From NCBI GenBank assembly GCA_030248295.1, contig JASANH010001408.1:1-64000 (forward strand): a DNA stretch of 64,000 nt, written 5' to 3'. The stretch is from Mesodorylaimus sp. YZB2_4. Lineage: Eukaryota > Nematoda > Enoplea > Dorylaimida > Dorylaimidae. The position numbers and the translations under genes were made by a program. Under the pieces are notes generated by a model. It had not been told where the DNA came from, ran no database searches, and saw only the letters and a list, made by a program, of their open reading frames with translations. Shown piece after piece: positions 57,281 to 64,000 of this stretch (its first letter is position 1; every line of letters starts with the position of its first letter).

Positions 57281-57595
57281 GGGTTGCGCCTTGGTGGTCG
57301 AGCTGAGCGGTTGTGTCTGCCGTTGCTCTGCCATGTTTATCTAACCAGGCGCGTCCGCACCATGGTTTCCACGTAACCAATCGATAAGGAAAACCTAGTC
57401 ACGCCACGTCGTTTTTTTCTTTTTTCGGCTCTCCTTTCCGTCTTCTTGAATTTATTCCCCTTTGGAATTTGACGAGTATTATTTCACAACAGCATCCTGG
57501 CAACTAAGCGGCGGAATCAAGAAAATTCGGGCTTGACACCGCCTAACAAACAGCAAGCATCGATTTCCAGATTTTTTCAACCTCATCCGTCTCCG

Positions 57596-58225
57596 ATGGC
57601 GTCGACAACCAATTGTATGACTGATGCCATGGACACATCGCAGGTGGACCTCTCGGGGCCAGCTACCGTTGGACAGATCGCTAGCCTTTTGAAGGCGCAT
57701 TTGGACCCAATAACTCGCCTCGCCGATGCCCATTCTAAAGCTATCAATGCCACCAACGAAAAGGTAACGAGTTTAGAACAGCGTACGGAACGTATGGATC
57801 GTAATGCTCGGTCATCGACGGCAATCATTTTCAACTATCCGTCGAGAGGAGAATGGGAGATCAAACCCAACAGCGACAAGGCTTCGACGATTCGGAAATT
57901 TTTCAAGTCGGCGCTCAAGATGGACGAGGATTCGGCTGCCAATATCATCTTCCGAGCGATCGACGTCCTCCCGTTGCGTAATCGGAATGGCTTGGTCAAC
58001 GTTCGCATTGATTTCGCGAGCTTGGAAGATAAAGCGCACTGCTGGTCCCTCGTCAAACACCTGGGCGAGTTCAACCAGCAGCTCGGACTAGGAGGCAAAG
58101 CGAGGGACAACGATCCAAAAATTTGGTGGGGTGATGATTTGACTCCGGCTCAGAGACAAGAACGGAAAAAACGGCGTCTGGAGCAAGCTCAACAAGGCAG
58201 TCAAAGGAAATCCAAGAAAATGTAA
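57596..58225 (+). CDS. ORF1: LINE ORF1 (RNA-binding protein)
   Basis: The first in-frame ATG is at 57596 (209 residues); the frame is open from a TGA at about 57468. A helical coiled-coil-like stretch (residues about 30-70, AHLDPITRLADAHSKAINAT) is followed by an RRM-like domain (STAIIFNYPSRGEW … FFKSALKMDED … LVNVRIDFASLEDKAHCW). This is the L1 ORF1p/Transposase_22 layout. The C-terminal tail is Arg/Lys/Gln-rich. It would bind LINE RNA and form the RNP with ORF2p. The in-frame leader before the ATG encodes QASISRFF, a PCNA-interaction (PIP) consensus, so a non-AUG start may be used. Confidence 0.75.
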   Translation: MASTTNCMTDAMDTSQVDLSGPATVGQIASLLKAHLDPITRLADAHSKAINATNEKVTSLEQRTERMDRNARSSTAIIFNYPSRGEWEIKPNSDKASTIRKFFKSALKMDEDSAANIIFRAIDVLPLRNRNGLVNVRIDFASLEDKAHCWSLVKHLGEFNQQLGLGGKARDNDPKIWWGDDLTPAQRQERKKRRLEQAQQGSQRKSKKM

Positions 58226-58997
58226 GTGACTCCTGAGTGCTTTAGGGCCGGGCATATAGACAGAGTTTTTGCGGCCATTTTGCGACATTGAGCATTTTCT
58301 TGGTTCTTTTTCTACTTGACTGGGGTGATAAGATGACAACATTAACTTGGTCTGGATTATGGTGTATATGACAATGTTTGCTGCGTACCGCTTTAGGTAT
58401 CAAAGTGCGGGTAGCCCGGCCCATATCGTTTCATGCTGCGCTTTGTTCTGACAGTGAATCAATGCCTAGGGTGGGGTGGGACGCACTAGGGTTAGTAAAG
58501 ACATAAGCACACACCAACTCAACTCGGCTAGTCCATCAAATCTGTACTTCGATCTGTACTCCTATCTATGGGAACTAGCCATGGTGCTGATATGTCTTTC
58601 CAGTGGCAGACCCCTTGGTATATACTGATCTGTATAATTCAAATCTGTTCTGGGGTTCGGTACTGGACAAGTGGTAATGCAGAGCATTGCCATTGATCTG
58701 TAAGGTGATCTGTATTTTTCTCTTCAGCTGTGACATCTGATCTGTCTTCGTGAGAAAATTCTGGGTAGAATATGTGTCACAGCCTCTTCTTTTATTTTTT
58801 GCAAAGGATTTGTGGATGCTCAGCATCCTGCCGCTTGCGGCTATGCGTCTGATTTGAGCTCATATTATTTAGGATACATGCCACACATGATGATAGATCT
58901 GCAAAGTGGTGTGCAGAATCGTGGTGTGACTAGGCACTTGATCTGTGTCTTAAATTGGGAAACATGGTGTATCAAAACGTAGAAGCACGGTTATAGT
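58226..58997 (+). other. LINE inter-ORF spacer with recurrent GATCTGT motif
   Basis: Nine copies of (G/A)ATCTG(T/C) are scattered at 58536-58945. No open frame joins ORF1 to ORF2. Confidence 0.6.
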
Positions 58998-61900
58998 ATG
59001 TCGTATAACTTATCAGTCTCAACAACTAACATTCGTGGTATTAACTCACAACTAAAGAGGAAGCAAGTTTTTATGTGGTTGAAAGAGGAAAGGTTTGATA
59101 TTAGCTTATTGCAAGAGACTCATGGAACAGCCGATCAGGAGAACGTCTGGCAGCAAGAATGGGGTTTTTCTGACAGTATGCTGTTTTCGCATGGATCGAA
59201 TCACGCATGTGGAGTAGCAATTATCTTCCGATGCGGACTGGATGTGAAAGTTGAGCGAGTTTGGCGAGATCAGGATGGTCGATGTCTAATGTTGGACGTG
59301 CATATAGATGGGTTGCATGTGGTTCTGATCAACTTGTATTGTCCAAACTTCCCTAACGCCCAGGTCGAGTTCCTGCAGCGTATTAGGGTGGCTATAACGG
59401 CGTTCAACTACGGGCTCTTGCCTGTGATAATCGGGGGAGACTTGAATGTGGTCTTTGACTTATCCATGGACAAATCTGGAGGGAGTACAATCCCAAAACG
59501 GTCGGTAATTAGGGCGGTAAGAGATATTCAAGCTGATTGGAATCTGATGGACTGTTGGAGGGAGTTGAATCCAGTAACCCGACAGTACACGTGGCAGCAG
59601 CCTCACCCCTTGGTCAAATGCCGATTAGACTATTGGCTAATTTCGGCTGGGCTGATGTACCAAGTGGAAAATGCCGCAATCAGACGAGCTGTCGGCACTG
59701 ATCATAAGAGCGTAACCTTTCGAATCCAAAGTCCGCACTATCGTCCGCGCGGTCCTGGTCTTTGGAGGCTGAATGCCCTGGTGCTAAATCAGCCGCAGTA
59801 CAGGTTGCTAATTGAAAGCACGATTCAGAATGCGATGTCCCAAACTGAGGGTTGGGATGCTCGAACACGCTGGGACTTCGTGAAGATGGTAGTACGAGAT
59901 ACGACGATGCAATATTGCGCACGCGTCAATGCACGCAGATCCTACCAGAAACTGCAAATCCAACGCCTTTTAGACGAGTTCGACTCGCGGGAGCCTTTTC
60001 TTTCTGAGGGAGAGCGAGCCTTGAGAGAATTAGCAAGAAGCGAACTCGAAGCGATCTTAGGGGATGATGCGCGCAGAGCAATACTACGTACAAGAGTTCG
60101 GTGGATAGCATATGGCGAGAGACCGAATAAGTATTTTCTTGGCATGGAAAAACGAAATGCGGTCCGGAAATGCGTTTCCAAACTAGTAGTAGCTCAAGGT
60201 CGAGAAGTGTCAGACCCTAAAGAAATCTTGCAAGTAACGCGAGAGTTCTATGAAAACATTTACAAGCGCGATACAGTTGATACAGCAGAGATAGAACAGT
60301 GGTTGTCCCGAGTTAGTGAATACAGCTCTCACAAGCTAGCTGACGAAGCTCGCGATCTTCTTGAACAGCCTATACAGGCTGGTGAATATCAATCTGCACT
60401 GCAAAGTATGACACTGGGCAAAGTGCCTGGACGTGATGGATTACCAGCCGAATGGTACCGGCATTTTTGGGAAGTCATTCGAGAACCATTTATGCGATCA
60501 ATGCAAGCCTCGCTCGAAGCTGGCGAATTGGCGGAGTCGCAGAAACAAGGTGTAATTTCGATGTTACCGAAACCTGGAAAAAATCCGACAGAGCTAAGTG
60601 GCTGGAGACCGATTACACTTCTAAACTGCGACTATAAAATTTTGGCCAAGGCACTGGCCAGTCGGGTAAAAAAGCATCTAGGTTCACTTATTCATGAGAG
60701 TCAAACTGGCTTCATGGCTGGCAGGTACATCGGTGAGAATATACGCATTGCGATTGACATTGTTGAGGCTCTTAGGACAAAGCCCAGTGGATCCGGTTTA
60801 TTATTGTCTTTGGACTTCGAAAAAGCCTTTGACACAGTCAATTGGGACTTTCTGCTCTTGGCTTTAAAATTCAAGAACTTTGGTCCGCGTTTCATTCAAG
60901 CAGTAAGGACACTGTACTGCGGGGCCAACAGCGTGGTTCTTAATAATGGATATATATCTGAAAGAGTAAATCTGGGTAGAGGCATCCGTCAAGGCTGCCC
61001 ACTGTCTCCGTATCTGTTTATTATCGCGGTAGATTTCATGGTGACGGCGTTGGAAACCTGTCCAGACATCCGGGGTATCGCTCTTAATGGGGCAGAATAT
61101 TTAGTAGGACAATTTGCTGATGATACCACGCTTTTTGTCCGAGATCGAGCTTCAGCGGAGGCTGCATTGGATACAGTCTACAGCTTCGGGAGATTTTCAG
61201 GCTTGAAACTTAATAAGCAAAAAACAGAATGCATGGCTCTAGGAGCTCGTCCGGGCGCGGTCGCGGTTCCGGAGGGCATAAGTACAGTTGACAAGATTCG
61301 AATTCTGGGCATTACCCTGGCGCATAATCCAGCGCATATGCAAGGTTGCAACTTTGATTCCGAAGTTGCCGTGTTAGAAAAGAATCGGGATAAGTGGAGA
61401 AGGAGAAACTTGACGATGGCGGGCAAGGTGCTCGTGTGGAACCAGCTTTTAGGATCGATATTAATTTATTCACTGATGAACCTGGTCCCACCTGCGGGCA
61501 CCTTGCGTAAAATAGGATTGTTAATACGCGATTTTTTATGGGATGGTAAAAATCCAAAAGTTCGTCAAGGGGTTTTATGCCAGCCAATATGGGCAGGCGG
61601 AATCAAAGCACCAGATGTAGATGCAATTATGGTTGGGTTGCGCCTCTCGTGGGTAAGACGGCTCCTCAGGGACCCGTCAGCACTTTGGACGAAACTAGGC
61701 TTTTGTGCGGCGAGCCGGGTGGGTGGCCTACCCTTTCTGTTACGCTGCAATTTCTCACTATCTACGCTTGGCATAAGTCTGCCGGACTTTTACGCATCGG
61801 TCTTGGAGGTCTACAAGTGGACTCGGAACTCCAGTGTTCGTGAGGTGAGCACCCCGGAGGCACTGTCTTCGCAGCTGATCTGCAATAATCGGTTTATTCT

Positions 61901-62747
61901 GGTTGGAGGGAAGAGCCTGTTTCTTGACTGGCTGACTGAAGGGCCACTCTCGCGAGTGATTGGCTGGTTTGACGATAGGGGTCACCCGCGACCTTGGGTT
62001 GAGGTAAGGTCTATGGCCAATAACAGGTTATCGCATTTCGCATACGTCCAAATTCTGTCATCAATACCAGCTGAGTGGAAAAGGATGCTACAGACAGCCA
62101 GGATGCCAGTAGAACCAGTCTATGAGTTGAACCCTCGTTCAGTCAATGGCGCCAAACAACGATATATAAACTCAAGGTACGAAATACCCGCGGGGCAAGC
62201 TCGGTGGTGCGTTTTGCGACCGGCAGTTGCGAGTTGGCCTTGGAAAAAAATCTGGTCCCTACCGCGAAATTTGGGGGCTCCAAATTACCTGTGGATGTTT
62301 CAATTTAAAGTCCTGCACAGAGTCCTGGAGGCTCCCTCTAAACGGCAAGTATGGGGGCAGATTGACTCTAGTGAGTGTTATGCATGTGGAGCTGAGTTCG
62401 ACACTATAGAGCATATGCTCATTACATGTCCGCTGTCCTGTCTTGTATGGCGGGATATCCTTTCCGAATTTGAAATAACAGAAGACATGACTCTAGATTG
62501 GGCAGTTGATCACTTATTATTTGGCTTTTTTGAGTCTGCCATCCCCGAGCGTACGCGGCAAAGGCTAAATATTATTGTAATAGTTGCAAAGCACTACATC
62601 TACACGCAAAGACGAGCTCAGACGTTTCTGATTTCAGCTACTGCTTTTAAAGCTACCTTCAAGAGATACTTGTTATATCAATGGCATGCTGCTCAGTCTC
62701 TTGGGCGAGCCACTCTTTTTGAGACATTATGGTGTGGTTACATATAG
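58998..62747 (+). CDS. ORF2: LINE ORF2: AP endonuclease, reverse transcriptase, C-terminal zinc knuckle
   Basis: 1249 residues, uninterrupted. The N-terminal exonuclease/endonuclease/phosphatase fold has TTNIRGINSQLKR, LLQETHG, IIGGDLNVVFD and GTDHKSV (catalytic His). The reverse transcriptase has SGWRPITLLNCDYKILAKAL, SLDFEKAFDTVNW, GIRQGCPLSPYLFIIAVD and the catalytic FADDTTLFV (residues about 700-710). The C-terminus has the zf-RVT knuckle CYACGAEFDTIEHMLITC and a hydrophobic tail. Length and domain order fit the L1/Tx1 superfamily. It nicks target DNA and primes cDNA synthesis there. All catalytic residues are in place, so it may be active. Confidence 0.92.
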   Translation: MSYNLSVSTTNIRGINSQLKRKQVFMWLKEERFDISLLQETHGTADQENVWQQEWGFSDSMLFSHGSNHACGVAIIFRCGLDVKVERVWRDQDGRCLMLDVHIDGLHVVLINLYCPNFPNAQVEFLQRIRVAITAFNYGLLPVIIGGDLNVVFDLSMDKSGGSTIPKRSVIRAVRDIQADWNLMDCWRELNPVTRQYTWQQPHPLVKCRLDYWLISAGLMYQVENAAIRRAVGTDHKSVTFRIQSPHYRPRGPGLWRLNALVLNQPQYRLLIESTIQNAMSQTEGWDARTRWDFVKMVVRDTTMQYCARVNARRSYQKLQIQRLLDEFDSREPFLSEGERALRELARSELEAILGDDARRAILRTRVRWIAYGERPNKYFLGMEKRNAVRKCVSKLVVAQGREVSDPKEILQVTREFYENIYKRDTVDTAEIEQWLSRVSEYSSHKLADEARDLLEQPIQAGEYQSALQSMTLGKVPGRDGLPAEWYRHFWEVIREPFMRSMQASLEAGELAESQKQGVISMLPKPGKNPTELSGWRPITLLNCDYKILAKALASRVKKHLGSLIHESQTGFMAGRYIGENIRIAIDIVEALRTKPSGSGLLLSLDFEKAFDTVNWDFLLLALKFKNFGPRFIQAVRTLYCGANSVVLNNGYISERVNLGRGIRQGCPLSPYLFIIAVDFMVTALETCPDIRGIALNGAEYLVGQFADDTTLFVRDRASAEAALDTVYSFGRFSGLKLNKQKTECMALGARPGAVAVPEGISTVDKIRILGITLAHNPAHMQGCNFDSEVAVLEKNRDKWRRRNLTMAGKVLVWNQLLGSILIYSLMNLVPPAGTLRKIGLLIRDFLWDGKNPKVRQGVLCQPIWAGGIKAPDVDAIMVGLRLSWVRRLLRDPSALWTKLGFCAASRVGGLPFLLRCNFSLSTLGISLPDFYASVLEVYKWTRNSSVREVSTPEALSSQLICNNRFILVGGKSLFLDWLTEGPLSRVIGWFDDRGHPRPWVEVRSMANNRLSHFAYVQILSSIPAEWKRMLQTARMPVEPVYELNPRSVNGAKQRYINSRYEIPAGQARWCVLRPAVASWPWKKIWSLPRNLGAPNYLWMFQFKVLHRVLEAPSKRQVWGQIDSSECYACGAEFDTIEHMLITCPLSCLVWRDILSEFEITEDMTLDWAVDHLLFGFFESAIPERTRQRLNIIVIVAKHYIYTQRRAQTFLISATAFKATFKRYLLYQWHAAQSLGRATLFETLWCGYI

Positions 62748-62832
62748 TTTTTCATCCACCTTGTAAACTCGAATAGGCTAAATGTTGTTTCTCTTACTGT
62801 ACTGAATAAATAATAATGAAAAAAAAAAAAAA

Positions 62833-62846
62833 GTTACATACTGAAT
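62833..62846 (+). repeat. LINE target-site duplication, right
   Basis: Second copy, directly after the poly(A) run. Confidence 0.9.
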
Positions 62847-63053
62847 TTTCATGTGCAATTCCAGGAGAGTAGGCGACAAATCAGTGAACCAGTTAGGGAT
62901 ACTAGGGATACGAAATTCCAAGGCAGTATTTACATCATCATTAGGCAAAGATACATTGACAGGTATAATTTCTTTACGGCTCTCTGCCACACTTCTTTCT
63001 TCTGGCGGATCAGAGAACACGTCCAAGTCCACAGTAGTATCTAGTCGATTCAT
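62833..63053 (-). pseudogene. Polinton major capsid protein, N-terminal part (split by LINE)
   Basis: It starts at the ATG 63053 with DLDVFSDPPEERSV, followed by LEFRIPSIPNWFTDLSPTLL. This corresponds to the first strand of the capsid family ('DLFsvPPtqtSv… pieF.ip…YiDL..T.L'). After about 73 codons the frame runs into the LINE poly(A) tract. Reading phase matches the C-terminal part once the LINE and one 14-base duplication are subtracted (5566 bases; the phase of 63053 then equals that of the downstream frame). Confidence 0.75.
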
Positions 63054-63268
63054 TTTTTCTTCTGGGCCTTCTTACTCTTCTTGCTAATGCGTTTGCGTTT
63101 CAATGAACGCTTTCGAACCACCGACTTGGCGGACCTTTGAACTTTAGGCTTACGAGTCTTTTTCTTTTTAAGTATGGCCGTTTTGGAAGAATTGGTTTTG
63201 CCAAACAAGGAAAACAAGTGCAAACGATCAACTGGCTGGTTAGTACGAGCACGAGGCTGCTCTGCCAT
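63050..63268 (-). CDS. Very basic small protein, core/DNA-packaging-like
   Basis: 72 residues from the ATG at 63268. The N-terminal third is neutral; the C-terminal half is almost entirely Lys/Arg/Ser (KKKKTRKPK, RKRSLKRKRISKKSKK). Its TGA overlaps the capsid ATG as ATGA (63053-63050). This resembles virion core proteins of adenoviruses and other dsDNA viruses in composition only. The tight overlap with the capsid gene suggests coordinated expression of virion components. No homologue can be named from composition alone. Confidence 0.6.
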   Translation of the reverse strand: MAEQPRARTNQPVDRLHLFSLFGKTNSSKTAILKKKKTRKPKVQRSAKSVVRKRSLKRKRISKKSKKAQKKK

Positions 63269-63352
63269 GACTATGAAACATGAAAATATTTCGGATATTT
63301 ATTTCTACACTGCACTTTTCGTGCTCCATCGAAGTGAGAATGAGAGTAAAAT

Positions 63353-63529
63353 TCAAAACTGCTCACGAAAATGTAAAACAACCAAAGGAACAGCATCTAA
63401 AGACAAGTCTTTTCCATTGAGATCAGTGATATGACAAGTAATTGTAGAAATATTGTTAGCCATTAGGCGAACGTATGTACGCTGGGTATCACTAGGGACA
63501 CTAGAGTATACGCCCACCACAGGCATCAT
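63353..63529 (-). CDS. Small 58-residue ORF, possible minor capsid C-terminal region
   Basis: From the ATG at 63529 the frame reads VPSDTQRTYVRLMANNISTI then CHITDLNGKDLSLD and ends LVVLHFREQF. The rhythm 'I..I…itD..G..l.l…vvlhf' recalls the last strands of Polinton minor capsid (penton-like) proteins. A full minor capsid protein is several times longer, so this is either a remnant, a separate exon or an independent small protein. It is head-to-tail with the basic protein and capsid genes. Confidence 0.35.
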   Translation of the reverse strand: MMPVVGVYSSVPSDTQRTYVRLMANNISTITCHITDLNGKDLSLDAVPLVVLHFREQF

Positions 63530-63648
63530 TCTGTCATTATACAATAATCAATAAACTAAGGCGTTCTGATCCTGTTGTTGCCATTAAAGTCTACATAAGC
63601 ACACACACACACACACACACACACACATGACGAAACCCATATACAGTC
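63530..63648. promoter_or_regulatory. Divergent intergenic region with CA repeat
   Basis: Lies between the minus-strand virion cluster and the plus-strand ATPase. It contains a (CA)n run of about 28 bases (63599-63627) directly upstream of the ATPase ATG. A shared bidirectional promoter is inferred from the layout. Confidence 0.35.
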
Positions 63649-64000
63649 ATGGCTAGCGGTAAAGAAGCCATGTTTGTTTTGCAAACTCCGTTCACCATGA
63701 CCATTGCCGGCAGCACTTCTTGCGGCAAAACCCACTTTGTCATGGAGCTGATAAAAAATCGTGACAAAATGCTCAGTACTATCTTCAAGAACGTCTACTA
63801 TCACTATGCCGTGTGGCAGCCCGTGTTTGATGAAATGGATAAGGCGGATGGAGTCAAGTTCTCAGAAGGATCACCAAGCATAGACGAGTTAGATTCGGAT
63901 TCGCTGTTGGTCTTAGATGATTTGTTCCCGCAACTGGCTAAAAATAAAGATTTAGTGGATTTATTCTGTGTCAAGTCGCATCATAAAAATATCAATGTCA
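63649..64000 (+). CDS. Polinton packaging ATPase (FtsK/HerA type), N-terminal part, runs off window
   Basis: The ATG at 63649 opens a frame continuing to the window end (117 codons). MASGKEAMFVLQTPFTMTIA leads into the Walker A loop GSTSCGKT. A spacer with YYHYAVWQPVFDEM follows, then Walker B LLVLDDL and KSHHKNINV, the paired-His motif preceding the sensor strand. Order and spacing are those of A32-like genome-packaging ATPases of Polintons and related viruses. It would drive DNA into capsids. This copy shows no lesion in the visible part, unlike the relic at 2249-2740. Confidence 0.85.
   Translation, partial: MASGKEAMFVLQTPFTMTIAGSTSCGKTHFVMELIKNRDKMLSTIFKNVYYHYAVWQPVFDEMDKADGVKFSEGSPSIDELDSDSLLVLDDLFPQLAKNKDLVDLFCVKSHHKNINV

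Larger units (their letters stand above)
57281..62832 (+). mobile_element. Full-length-looking LINE (Tx1/L1 type)
   Basis: A 5552-base element with a 5' leader, ORF1, a 772-base spacer, an intact 1249-codon ORF2, AATAAA (62805-62810) and a run of 14 A. A 14-base target duplication GTTACATACTGAAT lies at 57267-57280 and 62833-62846. No stop interrupts ORF2, so the copy is young. It sits antisense to the Polinton capsid gene. Confidence 0.9.
51284..64000. mobile_element. Polinton/Maverick-like element, partial, with nested LINE
   Basis: This grouping is inferred from the hallmark genes inside: an F54H12.2-type capsid protein (two parts), a packaging ATPase, a very basic core-like protein and a polymerase-N-terminus-like zinc-finger/OTU protein. 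Integrase, adenovirus-type protease and the polymerase palm are not in the window, and the terminal inverted repeats cannot be seen, so both ends are unknown. The left boundary is set at the first candidate gene. Host sequence could intervene, particularly around 54.4-56.2 kb. Confidence 0.65.

Noticed and set aside
57479-57733. Minus-strand ORF over LINE ORF1
   Set aside because: Shadow of the ORF1 coding frame without any domain.
63556-63804. Minus-strand ORF with Val-Cys repeats
   Set aside because: It is a translation of the CA microsatellite and a shadow of the ATPase gene.

Overview
The window reads as nuclear DNA of a metazoan, most likely an invertebrate. Spliceosomal introns are short (about 40-100 bases, GT-AG). 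There are host-type genes (a TM9SF2-like membrane protein, a THAP-domain protein) and a dense, layered load of eukaryotic transposons: Polinton/Maverick, hAT, gypsy-like, copia-like, a Tx1/L1-type LINE, a second LINE of another clade, tRNA-derived SINEs and small inverted-repeat elements. I do not assign a species. All family names rest on motifs and general resemblance read by eye, not on searches.

Layout. 0-13 kb: a TIR element (278-1704), a degraded Polinton ATPase (2.2-2.7 kb), copia-like gag debris (3.1-3.7 kb), a MITE (6997-7241), two small convergent host genes at 7.4-8.9 kb (the second an intact-looking three-exon THAP gene), a gag zinc knuckle followed by a signal-peptide-like ORF (9.2-9.8 kb) and an integrase tail (12.6-13.1 kb). 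13-24 kb: mostly unassigned, with a candidate secreted-protein gene (14.3-14.9 kb), two candidate exons (18.7-19.3 kb), a striking 352+352-base inverted repeat (21492-23060) and a SINE. 24-27 kb: exons of a TM9SF2-like gene that has lost its last segment and carries lesions.

27-36.7 kb is a nest. A 5'-truncated hAT element abuts the broken TM9SF2 exon, and a 6.7 kb LTR element (274-base LTRs, 4-base target duplication) sits inside the hAT dimerisation domain. The LTR element has gag and protease but no detectable reverse transcriptase or integrase, so it looks non-autonomous. 37-51 kb: a retropepsin fragment, SINEs, small host-like exons (40.9-42.7 kb), a broken LINE (46.2-47.8 kb) and rearranged gag pieces with short direct repeats.

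51-64 kb is the most interesting part: a Polinton-like region running off the right edge. It holds a zinc-finger/OTU-like protein resembling the N-terminus of Polinton DNA polymerase but ending early with its own poly(A) signal, a basic ORF, a seven-exon acidic gene with two in-frame stops, a major capsid gene of the F54H12.2 type, a very basic core-like protein overlapping the capsid start by ATGA, a small ORF, and a divergent packaging ATPase. A 5.55 kb LINE with two open reading frames, poly(A) tail and a 14-base target duplication is inserted in the capsid gene. Removing LINE plus one duplication copy brings the two capsid halves back into one frame by coordinate arithmetic, so the capsid gene was open when the LINE landed.
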